Source: Pyrodictium delaneyi (GTDB lineage: Archaea; Thermoproteota; Thermoprotei_A; Sulfolobales; Pyrodictiaceae). Taken from it: a stretch of 13,108 bases of DNA. Positions 6,462-12,867 of the stretch are shown piece by piece. The first letter of the stretch is position 1, and each line of letters opens with the position of its first letter. The notes beneath the pieces were generated by a model. It was given only the letters and a program-made list of their open reading frames with translations. It was not told the DNA's origin and did not search any database. The stretch is from assembly GCA_015661645.1 (NCBI GenBank), contig DQVR01000001.1, forward strand, positions 1 through 13,108, in the 5' to 3' direction. The translations under genes and the position numbers were made by a program.

Positions 6462-7043
6462 TCAGCTGGCTATTGTATCGTTGAATGCTTTTACTTGCGC
6501 CTTGGCCTGGCTCCTAGCAGTGTTAGTCACCGTATAGCGGCAGTATATCCGGCCCTCTTTCTGGACACATAACAGCTGGTCAGCAGGCAGCTCTGCCAGC
6601 TTCTCGGCCTTTAGCGTAAACGTGGCGTCTAGTGCACGTGCTATCCTCCTCTCGTAGCCCTTCTGGCTCAGAGACATGGCCGCGGAGTATATGTCAACAG
6701 CCTTGGTCGAGTCGTCGAACTCGACAAGCCCGCTACGCCATAGTGCGGCTATATAGGCTGCAGCAGCCTTGTAGTCGCCGGCTAGCTCGGCGAACTCCTT
6801 GAAGGTTGGCTTGGAGTTCCTTGACTTGGCGGCTAGTAGCGAGCGTATAAGCGCGTACTCTAGTCTAGCAATCCTGCCCTCGTCCACGTCTATGATCTTC
6901 TTCTTGGGGCTCCTGATGCGGAGTCTTGGCCTTGGAAGAGCGTATACCTTGACGTGAAATCTGCCAGCCTCTACAGCCTTGCGTGCCTCTTCGACACCAG
7001 TCTCTATTAGTCTAACTATATCTACTAGAGGTGTGGTTGACAC
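6462..7043 (-). CDS. Winged-helix-like protein, possible transcription regulator
   Basis: A 193-residue protein whose family I do not recognise. The middle looks like a winged helix-turn-helix: helix EYALIRSLLAA (62-72), helix PTFKEFAELAG (79-89), helix DYKAAAAYIAALWRSG (90-105), then a strand-wing-strand LVEFDDSTKAVDIYSAAMSL (106-125). The N-terminal 45 residues hold an amphipathic helix and a basic stretch (RLRIRSPKKK, 40-49). The C-terminal part has two cysteines (C159, C168) and a strand pair. The start is GTG 6 nt after GGTGAG (7050-7055). It diverges from the ClC gene across a 131-bp gap holding an inverted repeat, the usual setting of a regulator acting on itself and its neighbour. The DNA-binding role is inferred from predicted fold and position. 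Confidence 0.6.
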   Translation of the reverse strand: MSTTPLVDIVRLIETGVEEARKAVEAGRFHVKVYALPRPRLRIRSPKKKIIDVDEGRIARLEYALIRSLLAAKSRNSKPTFKEFAELAGDYKAAAAYIAALWRSGLVEFDDSTKAVDIYSAAMSLSQKGYERRIARALDATFTLKAEKLAELPADQLLCVQKEGRIYCRYTVTNTARSQAKAQVKAFNDTIAS

Positions 7044-7049
7044 AGCCTG

Positions 7050-7055
7050 CTCACC
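7050..7055 (-). promoter_or_regulatory. Ribosome binding site for the GTG start at 7043 (GGTGAG)
   Basis: GGTGAG on the minus strand, 6 nt before the GTG codon. It supports GTG as the start of the winged-helix-like gene. Confidence 0.5.
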
Positions 7056-7064
7056 CCGGTAATC

Positions 7065-7094
7065 TATCCCCGAGCGACGTGGGTACCGGGGATA
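7065..7094. promoter_or_regulatory. Inverted repeat in divergent promoter region, candidate operator
   Basis: TATCCCCG (7065-7072) and CGGGGATA (7087-7094) form a perfect 8-bp inverted repeat with a 14-bp spacer, centres 22 bp apart or about two helical turns. TACCGGGG (7084-7091) also pairs with CCCCGGTA (7054-7061). The site sits between the winged-helix-like gene and the ClC gene, suiting a dimeric regulator. Sequence symmetry is seen; the operator role is inferred. Confidence 0.45.
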
Positions 7095-7174
7095 CTCCTC
7101 TTATTCAACTCAGCGGCACTCCTTGATGAGGGGCTAGGAAAGCTCTGGTCTTGACGCTGATGAAAGGGTAGAAA

Positions 7175-9109
7175 GTGATGAAGCTGGGCGTACGTGTGCC
7201 AGAGAGACTTAGTAGGATAATTGAAGCTGTAAACGAGCAGCTAGGCTACGTAGAGCGATGGTTACTCATAAGTACAGTTACTGCTATAGTCTCCTCTCTC
7301 GCTATAGGCGTCTTCTACGTTATGCTGAGGCTCGTTACAGCCATAATGGCGTATATACATGGCCTAGAGCCGTCGCTTGCATTGCGTGGTGTATCCGACT
7401 ACTCAGTAATAGCTCTGGAAGGGCATAACAAGTTCTTAGTACCTCTTACGATAGTTCTAGGTGCAGCTCTAGCGAGTATCGTGGTATACCGGTGGGCTCC
7501 TGAGGCAGAGGGTGGTGGGACAGACGCTATAGTTGATGCCTATCACCACGAGGCAGGCAATGTTAGGTCAAGGGTAGCGCTTGTGAAGGCTGTTGCCTCG
7601 GCGCTACTCTTAGGGAGTGGGGGCAGCGGTGGACCGGAGGGGCCATCTGTACAGATAGGGGGCGCAGCAGGCTCGTTCATATCAAATGTGCTGCGGCTGA
7701 GCGTTGAGGAGAGAAAAATAGCGCTCATAGCCGGTGTTGCAGGGGCACTTTCTTTCATATTCCAGAGCCCGGTAGGTGCAGCCATATTCGCTATAGAGGT
7801 GCTCTACGAGAGGGATATGGAGACGGCTGCGCTGGTGCCGGCTCTCTTTGCCTCGGTGATAGCATACAGCTTTTCACTGCATATACTTGGTCCAGAGTAC
7901 AAGCTCCCATCAATAAGTGTAGGCGATATGCTGGACGTTTACGGCTTTGACGCTATGGCTTCTTACATACTGCTAGGATTATTCATAGCGCCGTTTGCAT
8001 ATCTCTACACGTATATGTATCAGAGGATAAAGGAGGGTCTAAACGAGTTAGTTGAGAGGAAGAGAATCAGTATATTCGTGAAGCCCGTGATAGGGGCCGC
8101 GGTTGTGGGCGTCATAGGCGTGTTTGTGCCGCATATACTTGGCACAGGAGAGGAGCTCCTTGCTAGAATGCTAGAGGCTTTCCAAGAACAGAGACTAGGG
8201 ATAGTAGCTACATCGTTCGGTGGACTAGATATAGGTATGCTTGCATCCCTACTTATGCTGGCACTGCTTAAGATAATAGCAACAGCACTCACGGTTGGAA
8301 GCGGAGGCAGTGGCGGCCTGCTAGCGCCCGGGCTCTTCGCTGGAGCAATGCTTGGCGAACTCTTTGGACTACTTGTAGCCGGTTATACCGATGTAAAGCC
8401 CGCGCTATACGCCTACCTGGGCATGGCCGCCCTCTTCGGGGCAGCTTCTAAGGTTCCAGTAGGCCTTGCCTTCCTAGTAGCAGAGATAGGCGGTACACCA
8501 GTGCTCATCGTGCCAGCGCTAGTAGCCTCTCTCACAGCCTCACTCGCTACACGAGGTATAAGCATCGTAGAGTCACAGCTGCCCCAGTCCATACCGCCAA
8601 GCTTGTTTACAGCTGAGTCCCTCTTACAGATAATACGCGAGCAAGGCCTCTGTATACGTGTAGAGAAGCTCGCAAGCAGGAGATACATAACAGCGAGCTG
8701 GGACGAGCCATTACGCGAAGTAGTACGCCGCATGATAGCCAATAAGCAGCACGTAGTCCCTATAGTGGATGAAGCAGGTCATGTTGTTGGTGTGCTAGAC
8801 CCAGGATACGCTGGCCTTGACCTTAGGTATGCATTGCGCTCGAACGAGCCGGTAGCCGAAGTGTCGCTATCCCAGGCCCCAATGGTAAGGGTCGGCGAGT
8901 GCGTGTCAAGAGCTCTAGAGCAGATGATAATATATGGTACGGATTACGTTATAGTAGTTGACGCCGTGTACAGATATAAAGGCGTAATAACCCTTGACGA
9001 TATAGTAGGGTCGGTGTTCCCAGCAGTATTAGAGAAGCTCGAACAAACAGAGGGAGAAAACCGTAGCCCAGCCAAGGTAGAACTGCAGCAGGGCACTGAA
9101 TCCGAATAA
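7175..9109 (+). CDS. ClC-family chloride channel/transporter with C-terminal CBS pair
   Basis: A 644-residue membrane protein of the ClC family. Visible anion-path motifs are EGGGTDAIVDAYH (112-124), GSGGSGGPEGPSVQIGG (147-163) with gating glutamate E155, FQSPVGAAIFAIEVLYERD (196-214), and GSGGSGGLLAPGLFAGAMLG (375-394). The C-terminal 145 residues form two CBS domains (about 495-555 and 560-615), which often bind adenine nucleotides and regulate the channel. Compared with the E. coli antiporter, the inner proton glutamate is valine (V209), the central serine is glycine (about G114) and the pore tyrosine is valine (V465 in SIVESQ). Passive chloride conduction is thus as likely as proton exchange. 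GTG 7175 and ATG 7178 are adjacent; either may start. It is divergent from the winged-helix-like gene. Confidence 0.9.
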   Translation: MMKLGVRVPERLSRIIEAVNEQLGYVERWLLISTVTAIVSSLAIGVFYVMLRLVTAIMAYIHGLEPSLALRGVSDYSVIALEGHNKFLVPLTIVLGAALASIVVYRWAPEAEGGGTDAIVDAYHHEAGNVRSRVALVKAVASALLLGSGGSGGPEGPSVQIGGAAGSFISNVLRLSVEERKIALIAGVAGALSFIFQSPVGAAIFAIEVLYERDMETAALVPALFASVIAYSFSLHILGPEYKLPSISVGDMLDVYGFDAMASYILLGLFIAPFAYLYTYMYQRIKEGLNELVERKRISIFVKPVIGAAVVGVIGVFVPHILGTGEELLARMLEAFQEQRLGIVATSFGGLDIGMLASLLMLALLKIIATALTVGSGGSGGLLAPGLFAGAMLGELFGLLVAGYTDVKPALYAYLGMAALFGAASKVPVGLAFLVAEIGGTPVLIVPALVASLTASLATRGISIVESQLPQSIPPSLFTAESLLQIIREQGLCIRVEKLASRRYITASWDEPLREVVRRMIANKQHVVPIVDEAGHVVGVLDPGYAGLDLRYALRSNEPVAEVSLSQAPMVRVGECVSRALEQMIIYGTDYVIVVDAVYRYKGVITLDDIVGSVFPAVLEKLEQTEGENRSPAKVELQQGTESE

Positions 9110-9110
9110 A
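9101..9110 (+). promoter_or_regulatory. TATA-like sequence before the second sRNA candidate
   Basis: TCCGAATAAA, overlapping the ClC stop codon, is centred about 30 bp before the terminal stem of the C/D candidate at 9136, the expected distance for an archaeal start site. It is also protein-coding, so it may be coincidence. Confidence 0.3.
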
Positions 9111-9135
9111 CCCCCTCTACGCTAGCTAGACTGGC

Positions 9136-9222
9136 GGAGGCTATGATGTGGAATCCGGGAGCGTAGATCCTTCTCATACCTACTTCATTACCAATGCAGA
9201 CCGCATACTAGGCTGAGCCTCC
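9136..9222 (+). ncRNA. Candidate C/D box sRNA with strong terminal stem
   Basis: A 6-bp perfect terminal stem, GGAGGC (9136-9141) with GCCTCC (9217-9222), encloses C box ATGATGT (9143-9149, 6 of 7 to consensus) and D box CTGA (9213-9216). The arrangement is that of a box C/D kink-turn: a 3-nt bulge TAT, then G-A and A-G pairs, T-T, and G9148-C9213. A C' box ATGCAGA (9194-9200, 5 of 7) ends exactly 12 nt before the D box. The guide CCGCATACTAGG would pair with CCUAGUAUGCGG, which resembles the D-arm to anticodon-stem part of archaeal Glu or Asp tRNAs, though I cannot check it. No clear D' box is seen and the RNA is rather long. It lies on the same strand just after the ClC gene. Confidence 0.5.
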
Positions 9223-9265
9223 ATAACGGTAACCGAGCCCGCTGCAGAGGGAGCGGCGCAGCGCT

Positions 9266-10126
9266 ATGCCGGTAGACTTTAGGCCAATAGAGGGCAGAGT
9301 ATCGAGGAGAGCCACTGTATACGACGTAGTGTTGATAGTAGCACCGGCACTGGATGCTCTCAGCCGGAAAGAAGCCTACCAGATTCTCGGCGTTCAGCGC
9401 GTCGAGATATACCCCCTCATGCCGAATGACGCGCCGACCTTATTCTCGCTGCTAGGCATAGTGGCATGGATCCGGAGCCTTGCTAGGGAGCAGAGCGTCC
9501 TCGTAGAAGGGTATGGTGGGGAGGCGTTGCTCGAAGGGGCCTACAGAATAGTCGAGGGCGCATGGCGCGGAAAAGACCTAGCGAGGGTAGCTAGCCGTCT
9601 ACAAAGCCCGCTTCACCTACGGTCTCTCGTACACCTAGCCAAGATAAGCGAGGCAGGGATAGACCTAGGCAGAGAGTCGGCAAGCTATATTGATGACGCG
9701 TTCACGGGAGGAGACGCCTACGCGGCATCAGTCTTGGAGCACGCTATAGATCTCGCGGTCCAGCTAGGTCTAGAAAGTGCTTGTATCAGAGAGCTGTACA
9801 GCTATGTGACCTCTGGCATGCATGCTACCATCCGAGATTACTGCGTGAGCTTGGTCAAGGCCGCGGAGAGTCTAGACCGTATGAAGGCAGGTGCAGTCAG
9901 AACGATAGCTATAGTAAGCGAGGACGGCGACGCGGAGGTGCTCCTTGGGTGTAGACTTCTACTACGCGATGACGAGTGCTGGCCGGAGGCAAGGATATCG
10001 GAAAAACCTATTAAGCAAGCGCTCATGCTGCGCAGTTATAGGCTAGCAGGCATAAGCCTTGTAGACCCCGAAGAGGCAGCTTGCATAGCATACGGCAGTA
10101 ATTATGGCTATGAGTGCGGCACGTAG
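9266..10126 (+). CDS. Unrecognised protein with possible degenerate phosphatase-like N-domain
   Basis: A 286-residue protein without a confident family. Residues about 47-98 resemble the core of archaeal dual-specificity/tyrosine phosphatases: IYPLMPNDAP (general-acid loop, D55), a helix LLGIVAWIRSLA (62-73), then VLVEGYGGEALLEGAYRIV (78-96) where the family has VLVHC..G..R. If so, the catalytic cysteine is glycine (G82) and the arginine is leucine (L88), giving a non-catalytic relative. Residues 100-210 are mostly helical with alanine-rich helices; the C-terminal part (211-286) has a strand AVRTIAIVSEDGDAEVLLG and several cysteines. The ATG at 9266 has GAGGG 14 nt upstream, a long spacing. 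Its last 23 bp overlap rnhB, so the two are probably co-translated. The phosphatase link is my pattern reading only. Confidence 0.55.
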   Translation: MPVDFRPIEGRVSRRATVYDVVLIVAPALDALSRKEAYQILGVQRVEIYPLMPNDAPTLFSLLGIVAWIRSLAREQSVLVEGYGGEALLEGAYRIVEGAWRGKDLARVASRLQSPLHLRSLVHLAKISEAGIDLGRESASYIDDAFTGGDAYAASVLEHAIDLAVQLGLESACIRELYSYVTSGMHATIRDYCVSLVKAAESLDRMKAGAVRTIAIVSEDGDAEVLLGCRLLLRDDECWPEARISEKPIKQALMLRSYRLAGISLVDPEEAACIAYGSNYGYECGT

Positions 10127-10889
10127 CAGGCGACGATGCACAGTATGCGCTAAGGTGCTATCAGCAGTGCCCCGGTCTCGAAGAGGATTGCTAGTAGGGA
10201 TAGACGAGGCGGGACGGGGCCCGATAATAGGCCCGATTGTCATAGCAGGAGTAGCTATCGAGCTCAAGGCTGTGAGAGAGCTTGCAGAGCTAGGTGTACG
10301 CGATAGCAAGGATCTAACGCCAAGTAGGCGTAAAGAGCTATTCCCCGAAATAATGCGGCTCGTAAAGCATGCGGTAATAGTCAAGGTGCCGCCCGCACTT
10401 ATAGACACGGTTAACCTAAATAGGCTCGAAATAGAAACAATGGCGTACATAGTACAGCGTGTAAAGAGCCTCTATGGTGAGCCAGAAGTAGTCTATATGG
10501 ACGCTGTAGGCCCGGCTAAGAAGATGGCGGCAGAGGTAAAGCGGCTAACGGGACTTAGAGGAGTAGTGGTGGCCGAGCCAAAGGCAGATACCAGGTACGT
10601 ACCGGTATCAGCAGCCAGCATTATAGCCAAGGTCGTGCGCGACGAGGAGATAGAGGAGCTGCGGAAAGTCTACGGCGTCCGCGGTTCCGGGTATCCAACT
10701 GACCCAGGTACACTTGAATGGATCAGAGAGGCGTACCGCCGCTCGCCGCATACGCCTCCATGGTTCGTAAGACGTTCATGGTCGACGCTGAAGCGGATTG
10801 CCCCTGGCTGGTATAGGGCGAAGGACACAGGAAGTAAGTCTGCAGACCATCGGCAGAAGACACTCCTAGACTTCCTTCATCGACGGTAG
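10104..10889 (+). CDS. rnhB: Ribonuclease HII
   Basis: A 261-residue RNase HII that cuts the RNA strand of RNA-DNA hybrids and starts removal of single ribonucleotides from DNA. The four metal-binding acids are D34 and E35 (GIDEAGRGP), D133 (VYMDAVG) and D162 (EPKADTRY). Further family motifs are RDSKDL (66-71), VSAASIIAKVVRD (168-180) and GSGYPTDPGT (194-203). The C-terminus ends in QKTLLDFL (251-258), a complete PCNA-interacting peptide as known from other archaeal RNases HII, so it is probably recruited to the sliding clamp during repair or Okazaki-fragment maturation. The first 27 residues precede the normal start and carry two cysteines (C12, C15). ATG at 10104 lacks a ribosome site and overlaps the previous gene by 23 bp. 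GTG 10155 or TTG 10188 are other possible starts. Confidence 0.93.
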   Translation: MAMSAARSRRRCTVCAKVLSAVPRSRRGLLVGIDEAGRGPIIGPIVIAGVAIELKAVRELAELGVRDSKDLTPSRRKELFPEIMRLVKHAVIVKVPPALIDTVNLNRLEIETMAYIVQRVKSLYGEPEVVYMDAVGPAKKMAAEVKRLTGLRGVVVAEPKADTRYVPVSAASIIAKVVRDEEIEELRKVYGVRGSGYPTDPGTLEWIREAYRRSPHTPPWFVRRSWSTLKRIAPGWYRAKDTGSKSADHRQKTLLDFLHRR

Positions 10890-10947
10890 GGAGCTTGTTG
10901 AGAGGAGCACTAGCTGACAATAGCAGTCGCGTGAGGAACTTGCCAGT

Positions 10948-11032
10948 CCCGGCTCAGATACGGCCACACTCTTCACAGCCCTCCGTGGCTTCGTGAAGGG
11001 CTCTGGTAAGCCCACCTATCATCACAACCAAG
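10948..11032 (-). ncRNA. Candidate C/D box sRNA between rnhB and the NSUN gene
   Basis: On the minus strand a perfect C box GTGATGA (plus 11019-11025) and D box CTGA (10954-10957) are 61 nt apart. A C' box GTGAAGA (10970-10976, 6 of 7 to consensus) ends exactly 12 nt before the D box. The flanks CTTGGT (11032-11027) and GCCGGG (10953-10948) can form a 6-bp terminal stem counting three U-G pairs, leaving a 3-nt kink-turn bulge. The guide would pair with AUACGGCCACAC; I cannot name the target. A TATA-like TAATAAAG (11067-11060) is about 35 bp before the C box. It is antisense to the surrounding genes. No clear D' box is seen. Confidence 0.5.
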
Positions 11033-11058
11033 TAGAGTCCACATATGCTGGCTCGCCT

Positions 11059-11068
11059 CCTTTATTAC
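11059..11068. promoter_or_regulatory. TATA-like box, possibly used in both directions
   Basis: CCTTTATTAC is the AT-rich element in the 291-bp gap between rnhB and the NSUN gene. Read on the minus strand it precedes the C/D sRNA candidate; read on the plus strand it could start the NSUN transcript with a leader of about 90 nt. Orientation cannot be settled by eye. Confidence 0.35.
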
Positions 11069-11161
11069 CGTAGGCTGGAGGGAGTCAGATTAGCTGGCAT
11101 TGCCGAGGCTCCTGCTAGGGGTTCCCTGCTAGTCCGGTCTGGAGCCGAGTGTACCAAGGGT

Positions 11162-11168
11162 GGAGGTG
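11162..11168 (+). promoter_or_regulatory. Ribosome binding site GGAGGTG deciding the NSUN start
   Basis: A full GGAGGTG lies 12 nt before ATG 11181. It would fall inside the coding region if the upstream in-frame GTG at 11160 were used, which argues for the ATG, though 12 nt is a longer spacing than at vapC. Confidence 0.5.
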
Positions 11169-11180
11169 CAGCGTGCGCCA

Positions 11181-12479
11181 ATGGACAAGGTTGCTAGAAG
11201 TCTCATAGACTTTAGCGCGAAAGTGCTTCACATAGTAATGACGAAACACGTTAGCCATGATAGGGCGTTCCAGGCCGCTCTGCGCGAGTACAAAAAGGCT
11301 GCACACTACGTGCCGCTTAAGGTGCTCTATAGGGTCTCGCACGGCATTGTGTCGGACTACTATCTGCTCCGTTATGCCGAGCAAAAGATCTATGGGAGCC
11401 GCGGGAGTGCCCGGCGTATGGCCAGACTCTGGCTCCTGCTGAAGGGCCTCGAGTCCGAGCACCTAGCTCAGTATATAGAAAGCGTTGAACGCTTAAGGCG
11501 TAAGCTCGTCAAGAGCCTACCGCGCCGCATAGAGACAGTTGAAGAGCTACTAGACGGTGTCGATGACGCGGCGGAGAAGCTCTCAGTCACTTACTCGTTT
11601 CCACGGTGGTTCGTTGAGGTGTTCCTAGAGCTACTCGGGCGCCACGAGACAGAGAAGCTGCTAGCAGCACTCAACAAGGAGAAGTGGTGGATACGAGTGA
11701 ACACGCTAAAAACCGACGTAGACACGGTGGCGGTGCGGCTTCTAGAGAAAGGTGTAGTGGTCCGCCGCGACCCAGACCTCCTCTACATGCTAGAAGTCGT
11801 GGACTTCAGTGAACCTCTACACCATCTAGACGAGATGTGGCGGGGCGAGATAGTCTTCCAGGACAAGGCCTCAGCACTCGTTGTGGAGGCGCTCCATCCA
11901 GAGCCCAGCGATACCATACTTGACCTCGCGGCAGCCCCAGGCATAAAGGACGCGCTAATAATGCAGCTAACCGATAACAGAGCCAGAATAATAGCCGTAG
12001 ACGTCTCCTGGGAGCGACTAAAGCGCACAAAGCGCCTTCTCAAGCTCTACGGCGTAGACATGAACCGCGTAGAGCTAGTCCACGCGGATTCCCGTGAGCT
12101 GCAGCTACGGCTGATCCCGGACAAGGTGATACTTGATGCCCCCTGTACCAGCAGCGGGGCCGTGGGCAAGGATCCGGCGATAAAGATGCATCTAGAAGAC
12201 CCCGCATGGGTCCATCGGTTCCCCGAACTGCAGCGTGAAATGCTAAGAAAAGCACTAGCGTACAGAAGCAGCTACATAGTATACGCGGTGTGTAGTATAC
12301 TTCCATTCGAGGGAGAAGAACACATATCTGAACTCTACAATAAGCTGGAGCTGGAAGACCCGAAGATACCAGGATCGCCAGGCTACAAGCCGTACACGTT
12401 CCGTGAGCGTGTACGTAGACTACTACCACATGTGCACAACACGCAGGGCTTCTTCATCGCAGGACTAAGGCCGAGGTAG
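11181..12479 (+). CDS. NOL1/NOP2/Sun-family RNA m5C methyltransferase
   Basis: A SAM-dependent enzyme of the RsmB/NSUN family that methylates C5 of cytosine in rRNA or tRNA. Positions are numbered from the in-frame GTG at 11160. It has a helical NusB-like N-terminal region (about 8-140), a linker, and the catalytic domain (about 175-439). Motif I is LDLAAAPGIKDAL (254-266), a variant of the usual DLCAAPGGK. Motif IV LDAPCTSSG (325-333) holds C329, and motif VI YAVCSILPFEGEEH (375-388) holds C378, the two cysteines for product release and attack. The C-terminus RRLLPHVHNTQGFFIAGL (419-436) is typical. GTG at 11160 would add seven residues but would place a strong GGAGGTG inside the gene, so ATG 11181 is preferred. 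The gene stands alone; target specificity is unknown. Confidence 0.88.
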   Translation: MDKVARSLIDFSAKVLHIVMTKHVSHDRAFQAALREYKKAAHYVPLKVLYRVSHGIVSDYYLLRYAEQKIYGSRGSARRMARLWLLLKGLESEHLAQYIESVERLRRKLVKSLPRRIETVEELLDGVDDAAEKLSVTYSFPRWFVEVFLELLGRHETEKLLAALNKEKWWIRVNTLKTDVDTVAVRLLEKGVVVRRDPDLLYMLEVVDFSEPLHHLDEMWRGEIVFQDKASALVVEALHPEPSDTILDLAAAPGIKDALIMQLTDNRARIIAVDVSWERLKRTKRLLKLYGVDMNRVELVHADSRELQLRLIPDKVILDAPCTSSGAVGKDPAIKMHLEDPAWVHRFPELQREMLRKALAYRSSYIVYAVCSILPFEGEEHISELYNKLELEDPKIPGSPGYKPYTFRERVRRLLPHVHNTQGFFIAGLRPR

Positions 12480-12514
12480 CCGAACACTCTTGTGCCACGA
12501 GCAAGGATAGTGAT

Positions 12515-12588
12515 GGGCGGCGTGCAATTCGTCGCCCGGCTCATCCAATTCTCCGCAGCTCTGCGGCGTCGCCGGGGTCCCTGACCCC
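12515..12588. repeat. Tandem set of three GC-rich hairpins downstream of NSUN gene
   Basis: GGGCGGCG (12515-12522) pairs with CGTCGCCC (12530-12537), allowing one G-U pair, around a 7-nt loop. CCGCAG pairs with CTGCGG (12553-12566, 2-nt loop). GGGGTC pairs with GACCCC (12574-12588, 3-nt loop). They begin 36 nt after the stop codon. They might end the transcript, protect it, or belong to an unrecognised structured RNA. Confidence 0.5.
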
Positions 12589-12808
12589 CGCGCCCGAGTA
12601 ATAGCAGGTTAGTAAAGGATAGCAGTACAGTAAGAGGAGTCAGTTTAGACCTTTCGTTCTGTCTCTTTAGCAAGAATATTATGCATGAGCATGGTGCGAA
12701 GTGCGAAACGGGCGGTCACGTGTGCTACGGGTAGCGCTGGGCGCCAATGTAGCTTAGGACTAGTGCTCTTGTAGACAGCTTCTCTAGCATCTAGACGTGT
12801 CATCGTCG

Positions 12809-12813
12809 AAAAA
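12809..12813 (-). terminator. Oligo-T stop for the gene entering from the right
   Basis: TTTTT on the minus strand, about 55 nt after the stop codon of the partial gene at 12868. Plausible archaeal terminator by position only. Confidence 0.3.
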
Positions 12814-12867
12814 CTAGTTGGCGGCCAAATCGCGTATATGTGAGATAGTGGTGAATGCATTGAGGTG

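Larger units (their letters stand above)
12480..12867. other. 388-bp intergenic region with hairpins, no gene seen
   Basis: The first 110 bp hold three consecutive GC-rich inverted repeats. After that there are AT-rich patches (GAATATTATG near 12673-12683, CGTATATG near 12832-12839) that could be promoter elements, and an A run at 12809-12813. The small ORFs crossing this gap lack ribosome sites and recognisable sequence, and I do not annotate them. Confidence 0.55.

Noticed and set aside
7122..7160. TTGATGA followed by CTGA before the ClC gene
   Set aside because: The first base of the C box is wrong, only 28 nt separate the boxes and there is no terminal stem.
10043..10450. Minus-strand ORF opposite the start of rnhB
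   Set aside because: Antisense shadow; the plus strand carries unmistakable RNase HII motifs.
12510..12584. C-box-like GTGATGG and a CTGA 65 nt later on the plus strand
   Set aside because: The flanks cannot form a terminal stem, the C box lacks its last A, and the intervening bases are taken up by strong hairpins.
12645..12860. Minus-strand ORF of 71 codons in the right intergenic region
   Set aside because: No ribosome site, no recognisable motif and atypical composition; treated as chance.
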